From contig JRUP01000013.1 of NCBI GenBank assembly GCA_000773965.1, positions 1-64,000 of the forward strand: 64,000 nucleotides of DNA. The letters are read 5' to 3'. Both the position numbers and the translations under genes were made by a program. The DNA comes from Enterobacter cancerogenus. GTDB lineage: Bacteria > Pseudomonadota > Gammaproteobacteria > Enterobacterales > Enterobacteriaceae. Shown piece after piece: positions 35,244 through 44,782 of this stretch. Under the pieces are notes generated by a model. That model saw only the letters and a program-made list of their open reading frames with translations. It searched no databases and was not told where the DNA came from. Positions within the stretch are counted from its first letter, which is position 1; each line of letters begins with the position of its first letter.

Positions 35244-35266
35244 GAGAGGGCAAGTTGCGCCCTCTG
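35244..35266 (-). terminator. Possible hairpin terminator of the small minus-strand gene
   Basis: AGAGGGC and GCCCTCT lie about 8 bases apart just after the stop of the 80-residue gene; the minus-strand tail is only weakly T-rich. Confidence 0.45.
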
Positions 35267-35271
35267 GAGAG

Positions 35272-35514
35272 TTAATAATTGAATTTACGTTTCTCTTCAT
35301 CTTTTGCATTGGGCGCGGCAATTAAATTCCACAGCGCTTTGCCGAGACGCAACAGGCTTTTACCCGGTTTGATGTAGGAATTTTCAATGATGCCATTACT
35401 TACCGCGCAGAATATCACATCAATTTTCTTCACACTTCCTTTGGCGCGATGCCTTCCATATGCCTTATGCGGGAGTGCCGTGCGCGCTATCAGATTACAG
35501 GTTGACCCTTTCAT
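35272..35514 (-). CDS. Small basic protein of unknown function (80 aa)
   Basis: I do not recognise a family. The product is basic, starts MKGSTCNLIARTALPHKAYG, has two cysteines and a C-terminal helix-like LLRLGKALWNLIAAP before a charged tail. Start set at ATG 35514, where GAGG stands 5 bases upstream; the frame is open further upstream but without a better ribosome site. It is isolated, with AT-rich DNA before it and a hairpin after. Codon use is AT-richer than its neighbours. Possibly real; expression unproven. Confidence 0.5.
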   Translation of the reverse strand: MKGSTCNLIARTALPHKAYGRHRAKGSVKKIDVIFCAVSNGIIENSYIKPGKSLLRLGKALWNLIAAPNAKDEEKRKFNY

Positions 35515-35787
35515 TTCAGCCTCACAGTATATCCGTGAATTCGTAAGGGAATAATTGCACCAGCACGCAATGTTGGTCAACCTGACACCAAAGTGGAAAT
35601 AATATAAAAATTCACAACAATATAATGTTTATCACCCACCGCCATATAAAAACCTGATTAATCAACAAGATAATTAATTAACAATTCATTCATATCCTTT
35701 TCTTATTTTTGTGAAATGGGACATGATTGATGTTTTTCTTTATACCCAACCTCACGCTTTGAAATTCAGTCGAGTAGTGAAAATAAT
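35515..35787. other. AT-rich intergenic region
   Basis: About 270 bases rich in A/T runs with no convincing gene. It must hold the promoter of the small minus-strand gene. An 11-codon frame (minus strand, near 35690) is preceded by AAGGAT but is too short to call. Confidence 0.45.
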
Positions 35788-35821
35788 AAAGCCCACTCCG
35801 CATTGATAGCGTGTGGGCTTT
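35788..35821 (-). terminator. Terminator of the sarcosine operon / GlxA-type regulator
   Basis: AAAGCCCAC (35788-35796) and GTGGGCTTT (35813-35821) form the stem; on the minus strand it is followed by ATTATTTT. It ends the regulator gene and probably the long operon upstream of it. Confidence 0.75.
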
Positions 35822-35839
35822 ACATCAAAAAAGTGAGGG

Positions 35840-36880
35840 TTATTGAATTAATCTTTCAACATCCCGCCGTCGTTTGCGATAATCGGCGGGCGTTTCACCA
35901 TACTGTTTTCGGAACCAGGAAATAAGATGTGAAGCATCAGAAAAACCGCATGATTTCGCGACACTGTTAATACTCACATTACTGCTGGTCATTAATTTGC
36001 GCGCATGCTCCAGCCGCATTTTACGCCAGTGAACGGCCGCGGTATCACCGGTGCTGTGTAAAAATGCCTGGTTCAGCTGACGAAGGTTAATCTGCATGGC
36101 ATGCGTCAGGGTTTGCAACGGCTCAGGTGAGGACAAATGCTGCTGCATGTACGCAACGGTGCGCTTCACCAGCTCATCATCATAGTTTTTTAGCTCCCCG
36201 CCCATGCTGGAGCGTGCTGTGCTACTTTGCCGCTTTTTACTCTCTTCCACCAACAGGTACTTCTGCACTTTCTTCGCCCGCAACTCACCACAATGTTGCA
36301 GGATGATATCCATGGCCAAATCGCGCGCGGTGCCAACCGGACAGGAAATTATCCCGCCGTCACTCAGGTAGGTTTGATCGATCACCGGCGTCACGGAAGG
36401 GAAGCGCTGACGAAATTCATCGCGCGTCGTAAAGTGAATCGCACACTTCTTGCCTTCCAGCAAGCCAGCCTGGGCCGCCATAAAGGTGGCGCTGCACAGG
36501 GTAATAATGGGGATACGTCGCGCCTGCAGTGACCGCATCGTCTCCAGCAGCCACGCTGGCGAATCGCGCGTCTCATCGAGTAGGCCACCGGCAAACACCA
36601 CGTAATCCCACTGATCGTCCAGGTTAAAAGGCGCGGTTGGCGTAATCTGCAAGCCACAGCTGGACGTCACGGGCTGATTATCGCTGCTCATCCACTCCCA
36701 CTGACAGAAAATCTGACGACTGAGGAAAGACACATCCGCCGCAAAGCGGATGGGTTCGATCAGTTCTGACACGCAGTGCAGCGTGAACTTGTTGATCAGC
36801 ACAAAGCCGATGCGAATGTCAGGTCGCAGCGGCAATGCCGGTTCGTCAGTGGCTGGATTGGGATAATTGTCCATCTCCAC
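35840..36880 (-). CDS. GlxA-family AraC transcriptional regulator (sarcosine-operon linked)
   Basis: A 346-residue regulator: N-terminal DJ-1/PfpI-like domain (about 20-190; FVLINKFTLHCVSELIEPIR, ITLCSATFMAAQAG) and C-terminal AraC double helix-turn-helix (about 235-335; VAKSCGFSDASHLISWFRKQYGETPADYRK in pieces). GbdR, SouR and CdhR, which control betaine, sarcosine and carnitine catabolism in Pseudomonas, have this build. It begins 6 bases after purU on the same strand, so it is co-transcribed with the sarcosine genes and is a prime candidate for sensing sarcosine or a related methylamine. A terminator follows. Confidence 0.87.
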   Translation of the reverse strand: MEMDNYPNPATDEPALPLRPDIRIGFVLINKFTLHCVSELIEPIRFAADVSFLSRQIFCQWEWMSSDNQPVTSSCGLQITPTAPFNLDDQWDYVVFAGGLLDETRDSPAWLLETMRSLQARRIPIITLCSATFMAAQAGLLEGKKCAIHFTTRDEFRQRFPSVTPVIDQTYLSDGGIISCPVGTARDLAMDIILQHCGELRAKKVQKYLLVEESKKRQSSTARSSMGGELKNYDDELVKRTVAYMQQHLSSPEPLQTLTHAMQINLRQLNQAFLHSTGDTAAVHWRKMRLEHARKLMTSSNVSINSVAKSCGFSDASHLISWFRKQYGETPADYRKRRRDVERLIQ

Positions 36881-36886
36881 TGCACC

Positions 36887-37753
36887 TTACCGTGAGAACA
36901 CCACGGTGCGATTTTCATACAGGAACACTCTGCGCTCGGCATAACACGAGACCGCATGTGCCAGCGTTAAGCGCTCGATGTCGCGCCCTTTATCCACCAG
37001 ATCGTCGGCGTAATCGGCATGACTCACCACCTCGACTTTTTGGCTGATAATTGGCCCTTCATCGAGATCTTCATTGATGAAGTGCGCGGTGGCTCCCACC
37101 AATTTAACCCCTTTGTCATAGGCCTGATGATAAGGCCTGGCCCCTTTGAATCCGGGTAACAAGGAGTGATGGATGTTGATGGCACGACCCGACAGCTTCT
37201 GACACATCTCCGCCGACATCACCTGCATGTAACGCGCCAGCACCACCAGTTCCGCTCCCGTCTCCTGCACCACCTGCCAGATTTGTTGCTCCTGTTCCGC
37301 GCGATTCGCCGCAGAGACCGGGAAATAGTGGTAAGGCAAACCATGCCAGGCCACGATGGGCTCCAGCAGCGGATGGTTAGAGATCACCGCTTTGATATCA
37401 ATGGCAAGCTTACCGGCGCGATGGCGATATAACAGATCGTTGAGACAGTGATCGGTTTTCGACACCATGATCACCACCGGCACTTTATAGCCAGGTTCGG
37501 TAAGTTCGAACGACATGTCAAAGTCAGCCGCGCGCGTGCTGAATTCATCACGAAATGCCGCCGCATCAAAGCTTTCGGTCTGCGGTTCAAATACGGTGCG
37601 GATGAAAAATCGCTGCGCACATTTGTCATCAAAGCTGTGCTGCTCATTGATGTAACAACGCTGTTCTTTCAGAAAGCGCGTGACCACGTCCACGCTGCCC
37701 AGTTTACTCGAGCATTGGGCGGTCAAAATCCAGTTGGCATTACTACGACTCAT
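36887..37753 (-). CDS. purU: Formyltetrahydrofolate deformylase PurU
   Basis: A 288-residue enzyme that hydrolyses 10-formyl-THF to formate and THF. The N-terminal ACT domain (about 8-85) is followed by the formyltransferase-fold domain; the catalytic set is INIHHSLLP (Asn and His) and LDEGPII (Asp). Length fits PurU (280 in E. coli). As part of a sarcosine operon it would recycle THF from the one-carbon unit released by sarcosine oxidase, as in the Pseudomonas glyA-soxBDAG-purU operons. It lies 81 bases after soxG and is probably a second, pathway-specific copy. Confidence 0.93.
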   Translation of the reverse strand: MSRSNANWILTAQCSSKLGSVDVVTRFLKEQRCYINEQHSFDDKCAQRFFIRTVFEPQTESFDAAAFRDEFSTRAADFDMSFELTEPGYKVPVVIMVSKTDHCLNDLLYRHRAGKLAIDIKAVISNHPLLEPIVAWHGLPYHYFPVSAANRAEQEQQIWQVVQETGAELVVLARYMQVMSAEMCQKLSGRAINIHHSLLPGFKGARPYHQAYDKGVKLVGATAHFINEDLDEGPIISQKVEVVSHADYADDLVDKGRDIERLTLAHAVSCYAERRVFLYENRTVVFSR

Positions 37754-37834
37754 AAAAGACCCTCACATCATTGGCAACTGAGCCGAATGGCGGTGACCTG
37801 CAGGCCACCGCGTAAAATTGACGACGATGTCCTA

Positions 37835-38473
37835 TCAGGACAGCACGCTAATGCCATATTCCGCGCCAGCATCCAGCAGCCAGCGATAGCTGTAGTCCGC
37901 AAAACTGCGACGCACCACCAGTTCCCAACGATCTTCTGTGGGGCGACGCAGGATCACCGTGATGGTGGCAAAGCAGGTCATCACACCTTTACCTACCGGG
38001 AAATTCTGCGGATGAACGTCATACACCACCGATTTTTTCAGCAGATTGATCGCCTGTTCACCGCGCAGCTCCAGCAAGGTTTGCCCGCCGCCAATGTTGA
38101 CAATTGCGTAGTGCGCATCGCCGAGCGCAGCCCGTAACTGCTGCTCAATCGCAAACTCTTCACCCTGCGGCACAATCAGCAGCCACTCGTCCGGTGACAT
38201 CCACTGCGCGCTGTATGCACCGGCTTGCGTCAGAGACAAGGGCTGAGCAGGCAAGGAGAGCTGCAATACGGCACGCAGCGCCTTATCCAGCTCGATAGCC
38301 GATCCGCGCAGCGTCAGATGACCGAGGTCAGCGCGCTCGCGCAGTGTGATATCAGAGGCGCCCGTTACCGTGGGAACACCCGTTTTGATATAGCTCCACA
38401 CCAGCGGAGATTCGCCCATCCCCGGCGTCGCAGGATGTGCATTAAAGAGGTTGGCAGTGAGGGTCTCAGACAT
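37835..38473 (-). CDS. soxG: Sarcosine oxidase gamma subunit
   Basis: A 212-residue cytoplasmic subunit of the heterotetrameric sarcosine oxidase, related in fold to part of the aminomethyltransferase GcvT. Seen: ITLRERADLGHLTLRG near residue 38, WLIVPQGEE, YAIVNIGGGQTLLELRG and the C-terminal WRWLLDAGAEYG-like end (YRWLLDAG). Start ATG 38473 overlaps the soxA stop by eight bases and is preferred to a start 26 codons upstream inside soxA. The subunit has no cofactor of its own and stabilises the complex. Confidence 0.9.
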   Translation of the reverse strand: MSETLTANLFNAHPATPGMGESPLVWSYIKTGVPTVTGASDITLRERADLGHLTLRGSAIELDKALRAVLQLSLPAQPLSLTQAGAYSAQWMSPDEWLLIVPQGEEFAIEQQLRAALGDAHYAIVNIGGGQTLLELRGEQAINLLKKSVVYDVHPQNFPVGKGVMTCFATITVILRRPTEDRWELVVRRSFADYSYRWLLDAGAEYGISVLS

Positions 38474-41400
38474 TCTGGCGCTCTCCTTTTGGATCGATAA
38501 ACACGGAGCTAACAATTTTGGCTTCAGTGAATTGGCCGTCCGAACTGGCAAGCCAGACGGTTTCGCCCATGCGGTGATGTCCGCGTGTCACCACTGCCAT
38601 GGCAAAGCCGCTGTCCAGCGTCGGGCTGTAGTAACTGGAGGTGACGTGGCCATACATCGGCACAGGCACCGCGTGCTGCGGATCGAACACCACCTGCGCA
38701 CCCTCTTCCAGCACCACTTTAGGATCTTTCGGTAACAGCCCCACCAGCTGTTTACGATCCTCGCGCAGTACATCGGATCGGGTGTGCGATCGTTTGCCGA
38801 TCCATGAGAACGGTTTGTCGTTACCCACGCACCACTCCATGCCGAGATCGTGTGGCGTCATTGATCCGTCGGTATCCTGACCGCCAATAATGAACCCCTT
38901 CTCTGCACGCAACACGTGCATGGTTTCCGTCCCATAAGGGGTGAGGTTGTATTTCTTGCCGTGCGCGAACAGTACCTGCCAGACATGCAACGCATAGTTG
39001 GCTTGCACGTTGATTTCATACGCCAGTTCGCCGGTGAACGAGATGCGGAACACGCGGGCCGGAACATCCGCCACCTTGCCTTCACGCCAGTCCATAAATT
39101 TAAAGCTGTCACGCGCCAAATCGATATCACTGAATTCCGCCAGCAGTTCGCGGGCTTTAGGCCCGGTGACAGTGATGGTGGCCCAGTGATCGGTGACCGA
39201 GTTGAAGTAAACCTGCAGTTCCGGCCACTCGGTTTGATGCCAGAGTTCCAGCCACTCCAGCACGGTGGCGGCATTGCCGGTGCTGGTGGTCATCAGGAAG
39301 TGATTCTGGCCAAGGCAGCTGGTGGTGCCGTCATCAAACACCATGCCATCGTCGCGGCACATCAGGCCGTAGCGCACACGGCCCACCGGCAGTTTGGCCC
39401 ACTTATTGGTGTAGACGCGTTCGAGGAATTCACGCGCATCCGGCCCCTGAATATCGATTTTGCCGAGGGTTGAGGCATCGAGTACGCCGACGCTTTCTCG
39501 TACCGCGCGACATTCACGCACCACCGCCTGGTGCATCGTCTCCAGTTGCCCGTTGACGCGCTGCGGGAAGTACCATGGGCGCTTCCACTGCCCAACATCT
39601 TCGAACATCGCACCCTTTTCCACGTGCCACTGATGCAGCGCGGTATAGCGCTCCGGCTGGAACAGCTCGTTGCAGTGGCGTCCGGTCACTGCGCCAAAGG
39701 CCACAGGCGTATAATTGGGGCGGAACATGGTGGTGCCGACTTCAGGAATGCTGCGGTTCAATACGCGCGCCGCAATCGCCAGGCCATTGATATTGCCGAG
39801 TTTGCCCTGATCGGTGCCGAAACCCATGACAGTGTAACGTTTGATATGTTCAATCGATTCAAAGCCTTCACGCGTAGCCAGCTCAATGGAAGCGGCCGTT
39901 ACGTCATTCTGCAAATCGACAAACTGTTTCGGTGCGCGCATGGTGGTTTTCATGTGCGGCACCTGGTACAGCGCCAGCGCCGGGCCATCACGACGCGCCC
40001 GTGTTTGCGGCAGCGCCATCGGTTGCGGTGTGCCTCCGGTTTCTTCAGCGGCACGTTTTCCCGCCTCGAAACCGCTGCTGAGCACGTCTGGCAAGCTATA
40101 GATGCCCTGCGCGCCTCCCACTACCCTCATCCCTTTTACCTGCGGCGCCACAAAACCGAGGATATCGTCACGCCACTGCGGGCGCCCACCAGTATGTGAT
40201 GCGAGATGGATGACCGGACTGTAGCCCCCCGAGCTAGCGACGGTGTCGCACACCAGACGCGTGGCACTACCGACCACCACAAAGCTCTCACTGTTGATAC
40301 GGGCGATATCGACACTGCGCACGCGCGTTGCGCCTTGCGTTTCGATTACCGCGCTGCCGGTCATGATAGTGATGCCTTTGAGACGCGCCTGTTTTACCAA
40401 CTCGCCGTCCGGACTCGGACGCGCATCGGCAATTGCCACCACTTCACGCCCGCTCTCCAGCCAGTCCAGCGCTGCACGGTAGCCGTCATCATTGCTGGTG
40501 GAGACCACCAGTTTGTTGCCCGGCACGACGCCATAGCGATGGATATAGGTGGAAACCGCACCCGCCAGATAGTTACCGGGAATGTCGTTGCCGCTGTACA
40601 CCAATGGACGCTCATGCGCGCCGGTGGCCAGCACTACCCGTCCGGCACGTACCCGGTGCATACGTTGACGCGCCTGTTTGTGCCCCTTGATAACTGGCGC
40701 AGTGATCGACAGGTGATCGGTGCGACGCTCTAGCAGCGTGACAAAGTTGTGATCGTGATAGCCGTTGGCGGTGGTTTTTGCCAGCAGCTGCACATTGTCC
40801 AGCGCCTGCAAGGTTTGCAGCACATCGCGGGCCCACAGCGCGGCACCTTTCTCATCAATGATTTCGCGGCTATCCAGCAGACTGCCGCCCATCTCTTCCT
40901 GCTCATCCACCAGGATCACGCGCACACCACTGCGCCCTGCGGCCAGCGCCGCAGCCAGTCCGGCCGGACCAGCACCAATCACCAGCACATCGCAGTGCTG
41001 ATTGAAGTGATCATAAATATCGGGATCGGCGACAGTTGGGCTACGGCCCAGACCGGCCCCTTTACGAATGTATTTTTCGTAGGTTTTCCACATCGACGCC
41101 GGCTGTTTAAAGGTTTTGTAGTAGAAACCTGGCGGCATAAAACGCCCACCGATTTTGCCTACCACGCCCATCAAATCGCGATCGACATTCGGCCAGCCGT
41201 TGGTGCTGGCGGCTTCCAGCCCCTGGTAGAGCGCTTGTTGGGTAGCACGCACGTTGGGGATCTGCTCCTGTTCCGCGCCACCGAGCTGTACCACGGCGTT
41301 CGGCTCTTCCGCGCCAGCCGCAACGATGCCGCGTGGACGGGAGTATTTGAAGCTGCGATTGACCACATCAATGCCGTTGGCGATCAGTGCTGATGCCAGG

Positions 41401-41504
41401 GTGTCACCGACAAAACCTTCCAGCGTTTTGCCATTGAAAGTGAAAGTGATTTTGCGGCTGCGATCAATGCGACCGCCCTGTTTGAGGCGATTGACCTGGC
41501 TCAT
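38466..41504 (-). CDS. soxA: Sarcosine oxidase alpha subunit
   Basis: A 1012-residue subunit. N-terminal part (about 15-100) has the Fer2_4-like fold (FTFNGKTLEGFVGDTLASAL) without iron ligands, then the NAD-binding Rossmann domain (VIGAGPAGLAAALAAG, about 177-192), and a C-terminal folate-binding GcvT-like domain (about 600-1000; GKIDIQGPDAREFLERVYTN, GELAYEINV). The complex oxidises sarcosine to glycine, H2O2 and 5,10-methylene-THF. Its start overlaps the soxD stop by four bases. No frame break is visible over its 3 kb. Confidence 0.96.
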   Translation of the reverse strand: MSQVNRLKQGGRIDRSRKITFTFNGKTLEGFVGDTLASALIANGIDVVNRSFKYSRPRGIVAAGAEEPNAVVQLGGAEQEQIPNVRATQQALYQGLEAASTNGWPNVDRDLMGVVGKIGGRFMPPGFYYKTFKQPASMWKTYEKYIRKGAGLGRSPTVADPDIYDHFNQHCDVLVIGAGPAGLAAALAAGRSGVRVILVDEQEEMGGSLLDSREIIDEKGAALWARDVLQTLQALDNVQLLAKTTANGYHDHNFVTLLERRTDHLSITAPVIKGHKQARQRMHRVRAGRVVLATGAHERPLVYSGNDIPGNYLAGAVSTYIHRYGVVPGNKLVVSTSNDDGYRAALDWLESGREVVAIADARPSPDGELVKQARLKGITIMTGSAVIETQGATRVRSVDIARINSESFVVVGSATRLVCDTVASSGGYSPVIHLASHTGGRPQWRDDILGFVAPQVKGMRVVGGAQGIYSLPDVLSSGFEAGKRAAEETGGTPQPMALPQTRARRDGPALALYQVPHMKTTMRAPKQFVDLQNDVTAASIELATREGFESIEHIKRYTVMGFGTDQGKLGNINGLAIAARVLNRSIPEVGTTMFRPNYTPVAFGAVTGRHCNELFQPERYTALHQWHVEKGAMFEDVGQWKRPWYFPQRVNGQLETMHQAVVRECRAVRESVGVLDASTLGKIDIQGPDAREFLERVYTNKWAKLPVGRVRYGLMCRDDGMVFDDGTTSCLGQNHFLMTTSTGNAATVLEWLELWHQTEWPELQVYFNSVTDHWATITVTGPKARELLAEFSDIDLARDSFKFMDWREGKVADVPARVFRISFTGELAYEINVQANYALHVWQVLFAHGKKYNLTPYGTETMHVLRAEKGFIIGGQDTDGSMTPHDLGMEWCVGNDKPFSWIGKRSHTRSDVLREDRKQLVGLLPKDPKVVLEEGAQVVFDPQHAVPVPMYGHVTSSYYSPTLDSGFAMAVVTRGHHRMGETVWLASSDGQFTEAKIVSSVFIDPKGERQNV

Positions 41505-41869
41505 GATGCGCCTCCGGCCTGCACTTTCACATTCTCGTTGGCCGCTTCTCGTGCTTCCTGGCGCACCGGTAAGGTCACCACCTCCGCCTGCACGTTTTTG
41601 CCTGGCTGCTCACCGATTTTGTAGGTTTCCAGGATCTCGTAGGTCACGGTATTGCGCGTGATATTAAAGAACTTGCGGCAACCCACCGCGTGCACCCAGA
41701 GTTCGTGATGCACGCCGCGTGGATTATCACGGAAGAACAAATAGTCGCCCCACTCTTCGTCACTGCAGGCTTCCGGATCTTTCGGGCGCGCCAGATGTGC
41801 CGGGCCTTTGGCATGAAACTCTTCTTCTTCGCGATGCTCCTGGCACCACGGACAATAAATATGAAACAT
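41501..41869 (-). CDS. soxD: Sarcosine oxidase delta subunit
   Basis: A 122-residue zinc-binding subunit of sarcosine oxidase. The metal ligands are visible: C6 and C9 (CPWC), H60 and C64 (HAVGC). Typical core EEWGDYLFFRDNPRG (38-52). The C terminus, rich in Gln, Ala and Val after residue 100, is longer and less ordered than in the minimal form. It sits between soxB (23 bases) and soxA (4-base overlap). Confidence 0.95.
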   Translation of the reverse strand: MFHIYCPWCQEHREEEEFHAKGPAHLARPKDPEACSDEEWGDYLFFRDNPRGVHHELWVHAVGCRKFFNITRNTVTYEILETYKIGEQPGKNVQAEVVTLPVRQEAREAANENVKVQAGGAS

Positions 41870-41892
41870 GTTGTCTTTCTCCCGAACAATAA

Positions 41893-43143
41893 TCAGTGCG
41901 CAACGGCTGCAGCGCCGTGCTCATCCACCAGAGCGCCGGTGTGGAAACGGTCAATAGAGAACGGTGCCGCCAGAGGATGCATCTCACGTTTAGCCAGACT
42001 GGCGGCAAACACATGCGCCGATCCCGGTGTCGCTTTGAAGCCGCCGGTACCCCAGCCGCAGTTGAAATAGAGGCCGTTGACCTTGGTTTTCGAGATGATC
42101 GGGCTGGCATCTGGCGTGGTATCTACGATGCCGCCCCATTGGCGGTTCATGCGCACGCGCGAGAAGGCCGGGAACATCTCAACAATCGCCTGCAGGGTGT
42201 GTTCGATAATCGGATAGCTGCCGCGCTGGCCGTAACCGGTATAACCATCAATGCCCGCGCCAATCACCAGGTCGCCTTTGTCGGACTGGCTGATGTAACC
42301 GTGTACGTGGTTCGACATCACCACCGTGTTGACCACCGGTTTGAGCGGTTCGGAGACCAGAGCCTGCAAAGGATGTGATTCCAGCGGCAGTTTGATGCCG
42401 GCCATATTGGCCAGCACGCCCGAGTTACCCGCCACCACGCAGCCCACCGTCTTCGCTTCGATATCACCGCGATTGGTGTGCACGCCGTAAATCTGGCCGT
42501 CACGGATCATCAGGCCGGTGACTTCGGTCTGTTGCAGGATATCCACGCCATGCGCATCTGCGCCGCGAGCAAAGCCCCACGCCACCGCATCATGACGCGC
42601 CACACCGCCGCGCGGTTGCCATGAAGCGCCCATGATTGGGAAACGTGCACGAGCGGAGCAATCCAGTAGCGGTTCAAGATCCTGTACGCCGCGAGTGTCG
42701 AGGACTTCACCGTCGATGCCATTCAGGCGGTTGGCGTTGACGCGTCGCTGGATATCACGCATGTCCTGCAGAGTGTGTCCGAGATTCAACACGCCACGCT
42801 GCGAGAACATCACGTTGTAGTTCAGCTCCTGAGTCAGCCCTTCCCACAATTTCACGGAGTGCTCGAACAGCGCGGCGGCTTCATCCCACAGATAGTTCGA
42901 GCGCACGATGGTGGTATTACGTGCGGTGTTACCGCCGCCCAGCCAACCTTTCTCGATCACCGCCACATTGCGGATACCAAACTCTTTCGCCAGGTAATAA
43001 GCCGTTCCTAAGCCATGTCCGCCCCCGCCGATGATGATCACGTCGTAGGACTTTTTCGGCGTGGGATTACGCCACATGCGCTGCCAATTTTCGTGATAAC
43101 TCAGTCCGTGGCTAATCAGCCCGAAACCAGAAAAACGTTGCAT
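41893..43143 (-). CDS. soxB: Sarcosine oxidase beta subunit
   Basis: A 416-residue flavoprotein subunit carrying FAD and the FMN shared with the alpha subunit. The Rossmann motif [19 protein letters not shown] is at about 36-54; H184 in [11 protein letters not shown] is at the place of the histidine that holds FMN covalently in known heterotetrameric enzymes (inferred by position); [13 protein letters not shown] and [15 protein letters not shown] near the C terminus are family blocks. It performs the amine dehydrogenation. It follows the glyA gene by 41 bases in the same operon. Confidence 0.96.
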   Translation of the reverse strand: MQRFSGFGLISHGLSYHENWQRMWRNPTPKKSYDVIIIGGGGHGLGTAYYLAKEFGIRNVAVIEKGWLGGGNTARNTTIVRSNYLWDEAAALFEHSVKLWEGLTQELNYNVMFSQRGVLNLGHTLQDMRDIQRRVNANRLNGIDGEVLDTRGVQDLEPLLDCSARARFPIMGASWQPRGGVARHDAVAWGFARGADAHGVDILQQTEVTGLMIRDGQIYGVHTNRGDIEAKTVGCVVAGNSGVLANMAGIKLPLESHPLQALVSEPLKPVVNTVVMSNHVHGYISQSDKGDLVIGAGIDGYTGYGQRGSYPIIEHTLQAIVEMFPAFSRVRMNRQWGGIVDTTPDASPIISKTKVNGLYFNCGWGTGGFKATPGSAHVFAASLAKREMHPLAAPFSIDRFHTGALVDEHGAAAVAH

Positions 43144-43184
43144 ACTCGTCTCCTAAAACTCCCGGCCTGAGCCGGGAAAAATGG

Positions 43185-44486
43185 TCAGGCAATGGCTTTT
43201 TTGGCGATAGCCTGCGGTGAATGTTCGCCATACACCGGATGTCTGGCACACAGCTCTGATACGTTGAAACGCACCCAGGCTTCGATGTTGTCGCTGTTCT
43301 GTTTCAACGCCAGCACGTCAAGGATGTCGCAAATCCAGCCCGCCAGGGTTTCACACTCTTTCTCACCAAAGCCGCGCGTGGTCACCGCAGGCGTGCCGAT
43401 GCGTAAACCGGAGGTCACAAACGGGCTTTGCGGATCGTTAGGCACTGAGTTTTTATTTACGGTGATATGCGCGCGGCCCAGGGCTGCATCGGCCTCTTTG
43501 CCGGTGATCTCCTGACCAATCAGCGAGACCAGGAACAGATGGTTGTCAGTGCCACCTGACACCACGTCATAGCCGCGTTTGATGAATACTTTCGCCATGG
43601 TTTTGGCGTTATCGATCACTTTGGCCTGGTAGTGAATGAAGTCCTGCTCCATCGCCTCACGGAAGGCCATCGCTTTAGCGGCAATCACGTGCATCAACGG
43701 GCCGCCCTGCTGGCCGGGGAACACCGCAGAGTTGAGTTTTTTGTACAGCGCTTCATCACCGTTCGCTGAAAGAATCAGGCCACCGCGCGGACCGCGCAGG
43801 GTTTTATGCGTAGTGGTGGTCACCACATGTGCATGCGGCAACGGATTGGGATAACAGCGCGCAGCGACCAGACCGGCGACGTGCGCCATATCCACCATCA
43901 GCCAGGCGCCAACGCTATCGGCGATTTCGCGGAAGCGTTTCCAGTCAACAATGCGCGAGTAAGCGGAGAAACCGGCCACAATCAGTTTCGGCTGGTGCTC
44001 TTTTGCCAGGCGCTCCACTTCCTGATAATCAATCTCACCGGTTTCGGCATTCAAACCGTATTGCACGGCGTGGTAGTGCTTGCCGGAGACATTCGGCGCG
44101 GCGCCATGGGTTAAGTGACCGCCGTGCGCCAGGCTCATGCCGAGAATGGTGTCACCGGGTTTAATTAACGCCATAAACACCGCGGCGTTTGCCTGAGCGC
44201 CTGAATGGGGCTGTACGTTGGCGTAATCCGCACCAAACAGCAGGCAGGCACGCTCAATGGCTAAACGTTCGATGGTGTCGACATGTTCGCAGCCACCGTA
44301 GTAGCGTTTACCCGGATAGCCTTCGGCATATTTGTTGGTGAGCTGGCTGCCCTGCAGAGACATTACCTGGGAGCTGGCATAATTTTCCGAGGCGATTAAT
44401 TCGATGTGTGTTTCCTGTCGCACCAGCTCGCCCACTACGGCGGCAAACAGTTGTGGATCGGCACTGTTCAAATCATTTGCATTCAT
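43185..44486 (-). CDS. glyA: Serine hydroxymethyltransferase (sarcosine-operon copy)
   Basis: A 433-residue PLP enzyme; K228 in [14 protein letters not shown] forms the internal aldimine, and [32 protein letters not shown] is the N-terminal signature (described at about 34-64). It combines glycine and methylene-THF, the two products of sarcosine oxidase, into serine. E. coli GlyA has 417 residues; this version and its operon match the catabolic GlyA of Pseudomonas glyA-soxBDAG-purU. Start ATG 44486 has GAGGG seven bases upstream. First gene of the operon; a housekeeping copy is probably elsewhere. Confidence 0.94.
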   Translation of the reverse strand: MNANDLNSADPQLFAAVVGELVRQETHIELIASENYASSQVMSLQGSQLTNKYAEGYPGKRYYGGCEHVDTIERLAIERACLLFGADYANVQPHSGAQANAAVFMALIKPGDTILGMSLAHGGHLTHGAAPNVSGKHYHAVQYGLNAETGEIDYQEVERLAKEHQPKLIVAGFSAYSRIVDWKRFREIADSVGAWLMVDMAHVAGLVAARCYPNPLPHAHVVTTTTHKTLRGPRGGLILSANGDEALYKKLNSAVFPGQQGGPLMHVIAAKAMAFREAMEQDFIHYQAKVIDNAKTMAKVFIKRGYDVVSGGTDNHLFLVSLIGQEITGKEADAALGRAHITVNKNSVPNDPQSPFVTSGLRIGTPAVTTRGFGEKECETLAGWICDILDVLALKQNSDNIEAWVRFNVSELCARHPVYGEHSPQAIAKKAIA

Positions 44487-44572
44487 TGCTACACCCTCAT
44501 CATCAGGATTAGTGGCCAAATTCAGTACGTTTTCACACTACTGAATATCGCCAGGTGCAAGCTTGAACGTTT

Positions 44573-44602
44573 GCGACAATTAATATGACAAAATCGCGAC
44601 AA
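44573..44602. promoter_or_regulatory. Candidate activator site upstream of the glyA-sox operon
   Basis: GCGACAA occurs at 44573-44579 and again at 44596-44602, with TGACAA between (44586-44591). Direct GACAA-type repeats about 23 bases apart, 87 to 116 bases before the glyA start, would suit an AraC/GlxA-type activator. Not proven. Confidence 0.4.
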
Positions 44603-44782
44603 CCCTTATTTATCAATTGGTTATTTTTTGAAGCTGATTTGTATTGTTTGAGGTGCATCACGATTGGATAAGAAAATGTGATGTCTGATTGGAAAGGCTT
44701 AAATCGGGTGGGGGGAAAAAATTAAGTAAATCAGTGGGTAATCATTTTGTGCAGCAACAATGAAATAACGAGAGCGCTGAAA
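44603..44782. other. Intergenic region between glyA and the second GlxA-type regulator
   Basis: About 180 bases without a gene; with the 44487-44602 part it makes a 296-base gap. Besides the repeats listed separately I see no strong terminator or palindrome. Confidence 0.4.

Noticed and set aside
36391..36657. Short alternative frames in the GlxA-type regulator gene as possible overlapping genes
   Set aside because: No ribosome sites or family patterns; the regulator frame has both domains intact.
37448..38137. A 229-codon plus-strand open frame antisense to purU and soxG
   Set aside because: It crosses two well-supported minus-strand genes and their spacer, has no ribosome site, and its product shows no domain pattern; it is a by-product of GC-rich codon structure.
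40749..41393. A 214-codon plus-strand frame antisense to soxA
   Set aside because: Entirely within soxA; no ribosome site and no recognisable domain.
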